Made by a program: the position numbers and the translations under genes. From NCBI GenBank assembly GCA_002633025.1, contig NMRB01002631.1, forward strand, positions 18,201 to 82,200: a DNA stretch of 64,000 nucleotides. The letters are read 5' to 3'. Each line of letters begins with the position of its first letter. The stretch's first letter is position 1. This document shows positions 55,500 to 64,000 of the stretch, one piece after another. This DNA comes from Notospermus geniculatus. Lineage: Eukaryota > Nemertea > Pilidiophora > Heteronemertea > Lineidae. A model generated the notes under the pieces. That model saw only the letters and a program-made list of their open reading frames with translations. It did not search any database and had not been told where the DNA came from.

Positions 55500-56230
55500 A
55501 TGAAACCAACAATGGTAAATTGCCCATTGAGAAGCAAGAAAACAGCAGCCTTAGCACACCATCAGTACGGGAGCTGCAGTCTGAGGAATAGGTCTACTAC
55601 TAGGCCTCCATGTACTCTACCTATTGGCCTATGCAGACATAGCCTACCTAACCTAACATAACACAGGCTGAACTTCAGATTAGTAAACAAAATGAAGGAT
55701 GAATGATGTATAAAATAGACCATGAGATTCAGAAAATCACGCATCAGCACATTTCCAGGAAAAATGCAAACACCGTCACAAAATGTTTACACAAATCCCT
55801 TTTTTGTAGGTGTTTCCTTCGAATGATGTGATATGGCTGCTATAACCACTTTCGTTTCTCCTCCAGCCTTGCTAGGCCTACCGTCAGTACGGCAATATCA
55901 TGTTGCGAAAAAACGTTCAACTTTTTGATAAACAGGAATACCACCTCCCCAAGGTGTCGGACGAAATCGTTCTGGAAACCTCCCCGGAGCGGTGCCTCGA
56001 AAACGTTCCTATCGTTAAAATGGATTCACAGGTGGTGTACCTATAATTACTCCAGGTAGCAGATTATGGTTTAGATCTCACTTCAAGTAGGCCCTAATCA
56101 CACGTATATTAGACATAATATTATGCATGTGTACAGTAATTGCTGGCTCCAATTGAGATGCATTTATGAAACCGGGGCATCATGGAAATGGCTTCAACCA
56201 ATCCAGTACAGGTTAAAGCTGGTAACACAC
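55500..56230. other. No gene identified
   Basis: Contains CTACCTAACCTAACATAACA near 55645-55665 and short unrelated frames only. Confidence 0.35.
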
Positions 56231-56233
56231 TGT

Positions 56234-56532
56234 CAGGGTTTCCGCCAGAGGGGAGAATGGGGAGAATTCCATCCCCAGGAAAATTACTTGGGGATAAATC
56301 CATCCCCAAATTTTTCAGAAAGAAAGGATGTTTTTTCTTTAAATCTTGTCTTTTTTCTTTTCAAAACATCATATTATTATACCATCATGTTATCTTGCAG
56401 TCCATGTACAATGTTGTGTGAAAAAAATCCAAATAAAAAAAATCCAAAAAAATATTTTTTGAAAATTTTAAATTTTTTGAACAAATATTTTTTTGAACAT
56501 TTTTTTTTGCAATTTTCCTGGCGGAAACCCTG
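56234..56532. mobile_element. CAGGGTTTCCGCCAG-type MITE, third long copy
   Basis: Closely matches 35974-36268, including TCATATTATTATACCATCAT. The flanks ACTGT and ACACT do not form a clean 5-bp duplication. Confidence 0.85.
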
Positions 56533-56787
56533 ACACTATTCATATTTTCCACTATGACGTAACATCTTTCTGTTGAGTTATGCGTCCCCTCCCTTGGTTT
56601 TGAATTCCGGCCCATATAGAGGACGTGCAGCGATGATTATGACGTCACCACAACGATGAGATGCCGCCATGTTGGACGCAACATCCAACGCATTCGTAGC
56701 GTCAGATGACATCCAACATGGCTGACGTGCGAATTATGACTTCAATGATGACGTCACGTGCATATCCTCTATAGGATAATCGTCCCA

Positions 56788-56965
56788 GACTCTTCATGTC
56801 CATCGCATGGGACAGTAGGCCCTGGTGCCTTGTACCTTGTGTCTTTGCAAGGACAAGTAAAAGACCCCATCCAAGTGAGGAACATGAGTAGCTTGAGATG
56901 GCCTCTTCCGTACTCACCAGGGCCAATAATGCTATGGCTTCGGCCCTGATGGAAAAAATCTAATA
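56788..56965 (+). mobile_element. SINE family A, headless
   Basis: Begins after the tRNA region (CAGACTCTTCATGTCCATCG) and runs to the tail CGGCCCTGATGGAAAAAATC. Confidence 0.8.
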
Positions 56966-57166
56966 CTACAAAATATAAATGCCCATCAAGCCCGTGTGCC
57001 CCAAAAAGGTACCGGTATGCATAGGCCTATGAATGATACACTTATAATCATATTTTTGTTCATTTATAAAAAAATATTGTGTGACCCAGTTTGAAATTCA
57101 AATTCTAAGGAATGTTTATTGAGCAAATAATCTTGACATACTGCATTATGCTATCAGCTTTCGATA

Positions 57167-57687
57167 AGGCGAGACTTTTTTTATACCTTGGTTAGCGTGC
57201 TTTTTTATCCAAGGACATCCATAGGCGGTCGGAAAAAAAATAAAAATAAAATTTTATTTTCAGCTTTCACACAAACCTTCTGTAGGAGCAGCAGAGAGGA
57301 GGGAAAAATAAAAATAAAAGTTTATTTCAAAATAAAGTAACTTTGCCTCCAACATATTGTCATTGACATTGATTTGCGAGTAGGCCCTATGCTTGTTTGG
57401 CATTGTGCAAGTTGTGTAGTACTCTGATGGAGGATGTTGTAATCCTCCCTAGCGTTCCTCAGCTTGCAGAAGTATTTGCCCTCTTCTGCACAGTTTTGCA
57501 TCCACGGCCATGACAGCGGCGGGCGGGAAAAAAATAAAGAAAACGTTTTTTTTTTATTCCGATTTTCAGCGATTTCGAGTGCGGCGGGCACGCTAAATGG
57601 CCGAAAATAAAATTTTATTTTTATTTTTTTTTCGGGAATTCACGGAGCGGCGGGCACGCTAACCAAGGTATAAAAAAAGTCTCGCCT
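57167..57687. mobile_element. 521-bp element with 34-bp terminal inverted repeats
   Basis: Ends AGGCGAGACTTTTTTTATAC + CTTGGTTAGCGTGC and the exact complement. The interior has several AATAAAATTTTATT blocks and GCGGGCACGCTAA repeated near the right end. No protein-coding frame. Confidence 0.85.
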
Positions 57688-57951
57688 AATGACCAAGCAT
57701 TATTTGTCTGTCAGGTGAAAAAGACAGCCAAGTTGATGCATTTGATGTCATGTCACAATCAGATAATGCTCAGTGCTGGACAGGCCTATCGCAAGACTTG
57801 AGTTTTCTTCAAGTTGCGTGACAATCCCTGACATAAGCAAATTTAGGGAATGTATTTTTGCAGGTATAACTAAAACCTGATTAGTTCACAGCAGAAATAT
57901 GTGACCCACTCCAGCAAAAGCAGGTCCTTGTCACAGATGGGCCCAAACTAA

Positions 57952-58106
57952 TGCCCACTGTACACCATCAAATTTTTTCATCCAATTTTTTGGAAATTCA
58001 GATTCCGGGCCAATTGGGGCTTCAATGTATAAACCCGCATGTAGGGCTTTACTGAGCATATTCAGAAAATTGGACAAAAAATTTGATCGTGTACAGCGGG
58101 CATAAG
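57952..58106. mobile_element. Inverted-repeat element, about 155 bp
   Basis: Left GCCCACTGTACACCATCAAA + TTTTTTCATCCAATTTT pairs with right AAAATTGGACAAAAAATTTG + ATCGTGTACAGCGGGC. Confidence 0.75.
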
Positions 58107-58280
58107 GCGAAAACAAACAGGCCCACACACAACAAAAAAACAAGAGTGAACCAACTGCATTGGGAGGTGCTGCCACATGGTGTTAGGAAATATAACTTCA
58201 GATCAACTGTTACTGGGTGGAAAATTGCATGGTGTACACAGACTCGTGTCTTCTGTAGGGATGAAAACACTCTAAATACG

Positions 58281-58482
58281 TACTGTAAACCGTGATATTT
58301 TCACGACGCTAAATGTTCGCGATTTTGGTGATCTACAAATTCGCGAAGAATAAATATTCGCGATTGGAACCCTTCAGCTTCAAAAGAATAATAAGAAGAG
58401 TAATTTTCGCACGATTTATGTTCGCGTTTTGACCCTTGAACGCGAAAATAAAACGCACACGAAAATTTCACGGTTTACAGTA
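58281..58482. mobile_element. TACTGTAAACCGTGA-ended MITE
   Basis: About 200 bp, AT-rich, with ends TACTGTAAACCGTGA and TCACGGTTTACAGTA and internal TTCGCG motifs. Confidence 0.85.
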
Positions 58483-58595
58483 TACCGTCTAAAAAGGAGA
58501 CAAATTTGGCAATTTTTACGTGTGTGTGTGTGAGTGGCCAATGACACTGCACTAGGTGGTACATCCAATATGAGAAAGGACAGGATGCAACAAAT

Positions 58596-59080
58596 ATGAC
58601 CCCATCTCATGTCACAGGTGATCATCATTGGTCATCAGTTTACTCAACTATTATCACTGCTGTCCACTACTATTGTCAACCTGCAGAGACGAACATTTCA
58701 GCTATTGTGTTGTAAGGCTGTTAACCCTTTCCTCAGTTGCGACACACACGCCTACTTTTGCTAGATCAACAGTAGTTGAGGAGCCTGATAGCACAGTGGT
58801 TGTCATGTCCGCTCAGCAAGCGGCAGGTCCCGGGTTCGACTCCAGCCCGTGCCATATGAGATTTCATTCCCGGCTCTTCACGTCCGTCCCATGGGACAGT
58901 AAGCCGTGGTGTCTTGTACCTTGTGCCTTTGCAAGGGCAAGTAAACTTACCCCAAGTGAGGAACATGAGTAGCTTGTGATGGCCTCCTCCGTACTTACCA
59001 GGGCCAATAATGCTATAGCGTCGGCCCTGATGGAAAAATGAAATACAAATACTTTTGCTAGATCGGGTCACAAATGATGT
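58596..59080. mobile_element. MITE family F, split by a SINE
   Basis: Family F sequence 58612-58767 resumes at 59050. TACTTTTGCTAGATC occurs at both junctions. Confidence 0.8.
58768..59049 (+). mobile_element. SINE family A with 15-bp target duplication
   Basis: Complete copy; TACTTTTGCTAGATC at 58753-58767 and 59050-59064. This is the mark of LINE-type target-primed insertion, as expected for a tRNA-derived SINE. Confidence 0.9.
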
Positions 59081-59099
59081 CAGAACATCAGTTTCGACT

Positions 59100-59410
59100 G
59101 TAGGGACCTATGGCTATGCACCATTAACAATATCTTTATAGGAAACGTTGGATTACTTTGATGCAGATTTGATCAAAATGCAACATGCAACAAACAGCCG
59201 AGAATTGTCTGCTGCGACCTTGCTGCATATCACCATCGAGTGATACAATTATAAAGATTGGCAGTCTCCCTGAGTCAGAGAACATAATCCCCTACAATCA
59301 TCCTGGCTAAGCCTTATTTATTGATCCAATCATGATGACAACATTTTCTGTCATGCAAGCGTCGTGTTAACCCCTTAAGATAGGATGCACATTGGTGCAG
59401 TGGAAATAGC
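59100..59410. other. No gene identified
   Basis: Ordinary mixed sequence; nothing assigned. Confidence 0.35.
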
Positions 59411-59419
59411 TCACAGGCA

Positions 59420-59882
59420 AAATGACGTACATACGGCGGACGTACAGCTACAGTACGTTGCACAATTGACCTCCCTTCCGCGGCGCACACCACAGGCGTA
59501 CCACATGCAGTGTCATTCTCGTACCATCCTCGTATCTTCCGAGGATGTGGCGCGGCATCATGGAAGGCATGCAGTGAAGACGTAACGTCATTCACCCGAC
59601 GTCACGCAACAGAGACGCGTGACGTACCCGTACCATCCGCGATGAACTGAAGGTTACCTTCCGCGCCACGTCCTAGGAAGGTACGCGGATAAAGGGAGGT
59701 CAATTGTGCAACGTACTGTACTTTTATATCCGCCGTATAGTACAATGGATCATCCTCTGAACGTCCGGTGTATGTATGGCTTACGTACGGAGAAATATGT
59801 CCGCCGAGTACATGCCGTACGTATGGCATACGTACGGTATGCCGTATATACGGCATATGTCCGCCAGATGTACGTCAATTTC
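59420..59882. mobile_element. Complex foldback built from TACGTCCGCC-type repeats
   Basis: AATGACGTACATACGGCGGA at the left pairs with TCCGCCAGATGTACGTCAATT at the right. Inner arms CAGTACGTTGCACAATTGAC and complement are near perfect. 59765-59880 holds multiple ATACGGCATA-type palindromes. Confidence 0.8.
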
Positions 59883-60361
59883 CCTGTGTAGCACCTGTAA
59901 CCTCTGAAATCCAGGTCCAATGAGGAACTGGCGGAACTAGTCCGTGACGTGGCGCTAGCGAACAACTCAGTTAAAACTACGACGTCAAAAGTCAAGCCAA
60001 CGTTACTTGCCATTTAATTCTGAAACTACACCCTACTTCTAGCCCTATAAATATACCTGAAGTAGTCCATTGAATTTCAAATTTTACACGTTTATCATCA
60101 AGTAAAGGACTGACTCAATGTATCTGAATGTTTTCAAACGAAAATTCAAGCAGGAGCATGTTGAATTTCATCGATGAAATTGACTATTTTAGCGTAGATA
60201 ACAGACCGAAGAGCAACGTCATTGATTCTGAATGACGCATCGCACATAACGTCACGAACGATGTTCGACGTCAGTGACGTTTTCAACGTCGCAGAGCATG
60301 CACTTTTGTGTTAATACTGAGTTGTTCCCCAGCGCCTCCTTTGGGCACGCCGGTTCCCCAT

Positions 60362-60632
60362 TCAACACCATTCACGTTGGCCTGCTGCACCTAAACTCGG
60401 CTCCTCAGACCCCTCTGAGTTTTTAACTCTTTGTCTGCCTCCGAGAGGGTGAGTAGGTAGTTTGGTGCCAGTTGAAGAGCTTGGCGTGAGTGATGATGAC
60501 GATGACATCATGTGCTCCTGTGAAGAGACTGCGGGAGACTCACAAAGATGATGCATCGAATTTGAAATCTGCTGAGTCATTACCAGAACCATGCAGCGCA
60601 ATTGAAAAGGTTGTAACTCTTTGTGCATTTCA
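60362..60632 (-). CDS. Candidate last exon of an unrecognised minus-strand gene
   Basis: A frame opens right after a GGTTTCAG acceptor (AG at 60633-60634) and runs 89 codons to TGA at 60362. It begins EMHKELQPFQLRCMVLVMTQ, continues with a Ser/Thr-rich stretch (MMSSSSSLTPSSSTGTKLP) and ends SLGAAGQREWC. Composition looks like a real disordered C-terminus. I do not recognise it and found no convincing upstream exon joined to it before the window edge. A second in-frame stretch after an AG at 62666-62667 (62495-62665, KLCEEDPRLVDDHRLPSN) is weaker and carries its own stop, so the two cannot be the same transcript end. Confidence 0.35.
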
Positions 60633-60688
60633 CTGAAACCCTGAACTTAGCCAGCCGAGTGCCAAATATGGTGTGCTACTGGGGAGCC

Positions 60689-60965
60689 ACGGTGGTGTAG
60701 TGGTTCGGGTCTCCGACTAGCGGTCAGAGGGTCCCGGGTTCGAATCCCACTGGGCGTGAGACTTTGGGCAAGTCTCTTTGCCTCACTGGCCTCTCTCCCC
60801 CCAGGTGTATAAATGGGTACCGGTCGGAAATGCTCAGATTGTAGCGCTGAATGAGCAGCTCATCTGAGTTCTACTGAAAGGTTTCAGGATAGACTGGGGT
60901 TAAAGTGTAAAGTCGGATGACACCTCTAACGTTGTTGATATCAGACTATAAACCCAAACTTTAAC
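60689..60965 (+). mobile_element. tRNA-headed SINE, family B
   Basis: Head GGTGGTGTAGTGGTTCGGGT and GGTCCCGGGTTCGAATCCCA, a distinct body with TTTGGGCAAGTCTCTTTGCC, and a tail rich in CTTTAACTTTTAAC. The only copy seen. Confidence 0.8.
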
Positions 60966-61014
60966 TTTTAACTTTTTTGACAATACTGGGTGAATAAATG
61001 TACTGCAGGAGGAA

Positions 61015-61160
61015 ACCGGAGTGCCCGGGAAAACCTGCGCTGTCCAAGAGAGTCGCCCTCTCTATCACATGTAGAATCGGTCCAACTGGGGATTGAACCC
61101 GGAACCGCAGTAGTGAGAGGTGTCGAAGTTTCCACTGTGCCTTTCTGGCATCCTCATCAA
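61015..61160 (-). mobile_element. tRNA-headed SINE, family C
   Basis: The minus strand reads GGCACAGTGGAAACTTCGAC and GGTTCCGGGTTCAATCCCC; body CCGGAGTGCCCGG on the plus strand. Confidence 0.7.
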
Positions 61161-61215
61161 CTCCCTCAGGGGTGTGGCACTACTGGTGTAACAATCACGC
61201 GACAAACTTACTAAA

Positions 61216-61412
61216 TATGTGTGGCAGTCTATGAAAACCTGTCAGATGTCGCGTTTGAGGGAAGTGTTAATGGCCTTGGTGAACCTGCACATTTCAATAG
61301 CTGAAATGTACTTTAAAACAGGTAAACGGTAGCAGATCAGTGCACAGGCAATCTGACAGCCCTTGTTGATCATTCAGCGACATCCGACGGGTTTTCCTAG
61401 ACCGCCTCACAT
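61216..61412. mobile_element. MITE family E (copy 3 of 3)
   Basis: Ends TATGTGTGGCAGTCTATGAA and TTTTCCTAGACCGCCTCACATA. Confidence 0.75.
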
Positions 61413-61419
61413 AATTATT

Positions 61420-61980
61420 CTCCATAGGCCTACACATGTTGAACTCAGTCAGATCAACCGTAAAAAAATCTACTGTAAATTTATAAATTTTGTGAATACC
61501 CAGCAATGCAAGCTTTCCCATAGAACGCAATGACACAGCACCATTCAATATAATGTACCGGTACATATAAAAACCCTACAAAAGTATTTTTCACAAGTTC
61601 AATACATACTTCAACTTAGATTGCGACACTTGAGCTGATTTAAATCATGGGCCTAATACACTGTAGTATACTTCTTCCACAACAAAAAGCGTTTCAACAT
61701 TTACATTCACATGATAGAGAACTATTTTTACTTTAGATTTATAAAGACATGCAGGTTTGACAATAGAAGTTGGCTGGCCTACAACACAAGCCCATACAAA
61801 TAAGGTTTTATAAGCCTATAAAGTTTTTGATAGATAATACAAGCCAAGCTTGAGTCATATAAACTGAAATTTTCACAGCATTAAAGGCTCATTTTTCACT
61901 TTTTCATTTTTAAATGCTTCTCCTATGAAATGCAAAATTCATGGCTTCAGTGAGACAGCAGTGCAGTGAGCGTAAGACCA
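61420..61980. other. No gene identified
   Basis: AT-rich sequence without recognisable frames or repeats. Confidence 0.4.
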
Positions 61981-61984
61981 GATT

Positions 61985-62460
61985 TTCACCCTGTGAAGGC
62001 GGTGACAGATTGGAGTGTACCACCATATACATCAATCAATTTGTCTTTCTTGCCGGTATCTTTCTGCTATCTTCATTTTTCGTGTAAGGCCGACATAACG
62101 GATCCCTTTCTCAAAACCCAATTCATTTCGCCACAATGTTCAGTGCAGTTTACACATGCACGATGCATTGCGTCATTTCAAAATGGCCGCCATTTCGGCG
62201 ATAAACATGAACTGTGATTAGTGAAAGAACTATTTTATGTCACGATTTTAGGGAAAATGACAGTGATGATGCCTGTAGTGGCAAAAAAGACATGTCAATT
62301 GATGTATGGTATGCGAAATTTGACCCAGCCGTTGCAGCGATATCGGCCATAAACCTCACGCCAATCGGATGTGGAATGAAGAGTAGGGATCGAACCCACA
62401 GCCTCATTGGTGGTAGGCGCGTATATTGCCGCTGCGCCACCCCTACCACCCTGTTCTTTG
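61985..62460. repeat. About 420-bp dispersed repeat with tRNA-like end (copy 2 of 2)
   Basis: Matches 42840-43270. The right end on the minus strand reads GGTAGGGGTGGCGCAGCGGC and GGGTTCGATCCC, tRNA-like boxes, suggesting a minus-strand SINE whose body is shared by both copies. Confidence 0.75.
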
Positions 62461-62679
62461 AGCAAGTCTAGTGTTCACCACATCATGTTATCAGCTATGG
62501 GTCATAGTCACAGAAGAAGATGAACTGAAACTTTCTTTGGAGGTGATGGGTGAAATAAATCACCCAGGAGTCAGTTGCTATGGCAACAGATTGCTGGGAA
62601 TCCAACACACAGTTAGAAGGGAGTCGGTGGTCATCAACTAGTCTGGGATCTTCTTCACAAAGCTTCTGCATAACACAGG

Positions 62680-63400
62680 CAGATCCATAAGCCGACATGG
62701 AGATCTGTGTACCCGGTACATGTGGATCCGTAAGTTGCTATGCGGATCCATAAGCAGACATGCTGATCCTAAGCAAAGGTGTGGACCTGTATACTGTAGG
62801 CATGCAGATCCATATGTAGACATGCTACTCCATAAGTAGACATGAATCCATAGGCAGACATGGAAATCCATAAGTAGACCTTTAATATGTAGACATGCTG
62901 ATCAATAAATAGACATGAATCCATAGGCAGACATGGAAATCCATAAGTAGACCTTTAAAATTAAGTAGACACGTAGATCTGTAGACACGTAGATCTGTAG
63001 ACACGGAGATGTAGGTAGACACGCAGATCTGTATAGGTTGCAGGCGCGGATCCAGGATTTTTGGCAGAGGGGGGTCAGGGCTGCCAATGGCAGTCGTTGC
63101 AGGTGGGTACCGAAGATTCCCGCCGCCGACATAAGATTTTGAAATCTAGAGGGCCGTAGACGCGATTTCCTGGCATCTCAGTATCAAAACAGAAGCTTTA
63201 TCCTTGCGTTTTTTTTGCTTATTGTCGCAAATTATTGAAGAAAGAAATAATTGATGGTGGCGTGCAGGGGGGTCACAACCCCAAAAACCCCCCTCTGGAT
63301 CTGCACCTGAGGTTGACATCCAGATTCGTAAGAATGCATGCAGATCTGTATATTACGTAAGGAGATTTGCGGATCTGTTTATTGACGCCCAGATCCATCA
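62680..63400. repeat. Degenerate AGATC(T/C)..TAGACA tandem repeat, interrupted
   Basis: Units of about 20 bp such as CCATAAGTAGACATGAAT and CACGTAGATCTGTAGA run 62680-63035 and resume at 63318-63400. Confidence 0.8.
63040..63312. mobile_element. GGATCC-ended element inserted in the tandem repeat
   Basis: Begins CAGGCGCGGATCCAGGATTT and ends CTCTGGATCTGCACCTG. It shares TTTCCTGGCATCT with 1340-1370. Confidence 0.7.
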
Positions 63401-63409
63401 AAACGGACT

Positions 63410-64000
63410 AGTTTCCCACTTCGTTGTGCTCCAGCCAAAGGGAAGGCCAGCTGATGAACTAAGCAACTCGTCACACCATGAAAAACACATCCTGTCTTCA
63501 AACAGAAATGGCCACCAGAGCTGACTCACTATCATCCCAGTTTGTGCCTGGATGAAACCAAGGTTACTATTGTATCATTTTAAAATGTTGTGAATACTAG
63601 CTCCCAGTGTTAGTGAAGAATACGGCTGATCCAATCTGATCCCAGGCCACTGAAAAAGAATTGCGGAAGGCAGCTCAGGGCAACATCACCACAACTTGGC
63701 AAATTTACCACAGTATGTCAGCTTCCATGAAAACAGATGAAAAGTTGAAACCACCACGAGAAGATGAAGATGTTTCTTACTGAGGCAAGCATTAGATTCG
63801 CCATCAATCTTTCCATGTGGTTTACATAAGACTTTTTTATCCAAAATGCAAAGAGTAATAGAATGCTTGGTTTTACTAATGCATGGTTTAATCAATGAGA
63901 CTCCCGAGACCAAATAGGGAGGAACCAACATTACAAGTGATTCTGATGGGTCTTGGGAGTTGGTGGAAATCTTGCAGATCAACCATTTCAGACTGAAAAA
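63410..64000. other. No supported gene
   Basis: A minus-strand frame (stop near 63686) stays open beyond the right-hand stretch to 63982 without family resemblance or clear splice sites; it could be part of a gene continuing past the window. Confidence 0.3.

Noticed and set aside
60689-60765. True tRNA gene
   Set aside because: The boxes are tRNA-like but a SINE body follows and the stems do not pair as a complete cloverleaf; the same holds for the other SINE heads.
62495-62665. Frame KLCEEDPRLVDDHRLPSN... as a real terminal exon
   Set aside because: Plausible composition but a single short exon with no identified partner; mentioned only with the 60362-60632 exon.

Overview
The window is about 64 kb of animal nuclear DNA. 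Genes are split into short exons (23-288 nt) with GT-AG introns. There are no operons and no bacterial signals. Between and inside the genes lie many small tRNA-headed SINEs and inverted-repeat (MITE-like) elements. Three genes can be named, and their exon joins keep frame throughout: uracil-DNA glycosylase (UNG, minus, 7435-12544), the spliceosomal protein SmG (SNRPG, plus, 17441-19895) and a REEP1-4 family ER-shaping protein (minus, 31090-49329). A fourth, unrecognised 5-exon gene (minus, 15457-17179) sits head to head with SNRPG. The protein sequences resemble deuterostome homologues, and the repeat load and abundant TAGGCCTA and TACCGGTA 8-mers suggest a marine invertebrate such as an echinoderm, hemichordate or lancelet. 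That placement is inference; the species cannot be fixed from the window.

Layout. 1-7400: no convincing gene; hairpins, MITE copies and an assembly gap (7035-7267). 7435-12544: UNG, with an 800-bp inverted repeat in intron 1 and several MITEs in other introns. 12545-13200: a CpG-bearing upstream region with a perfect NRF-1-type palindrome and a possible divergent ORF interrupted by TGA. 14540-17180: the unrecognised gene with a probable 3' UTR. 17180-17440: bidirectional promoter. 17441-20458: SNRPG, whose first intron contains a 690-bp foldback. 20500-31000: repeats and AGGCCT-rich DNA, no supported gene. 31090-49329: REEP, whose introns hold most of the SINEs and MITEs of the window, plus the gap 32862-33253. 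49330-64000: mostly repeats, with a candidate terminal exon of an unknown minus-strand gene at 60362-60632.

The named genes serve unrelated housekeeping roles: base-excision repair, pre-mRNA splicing and ER membrane curvature. Beyond shared promoters there is no sign that they act together. The most unusual content is the mobile-element layer. Several insertions of one element into another can be read to the base from related uninterrupted copies within the same window, which gives boundaries, target duplications and relative ages without outside data.
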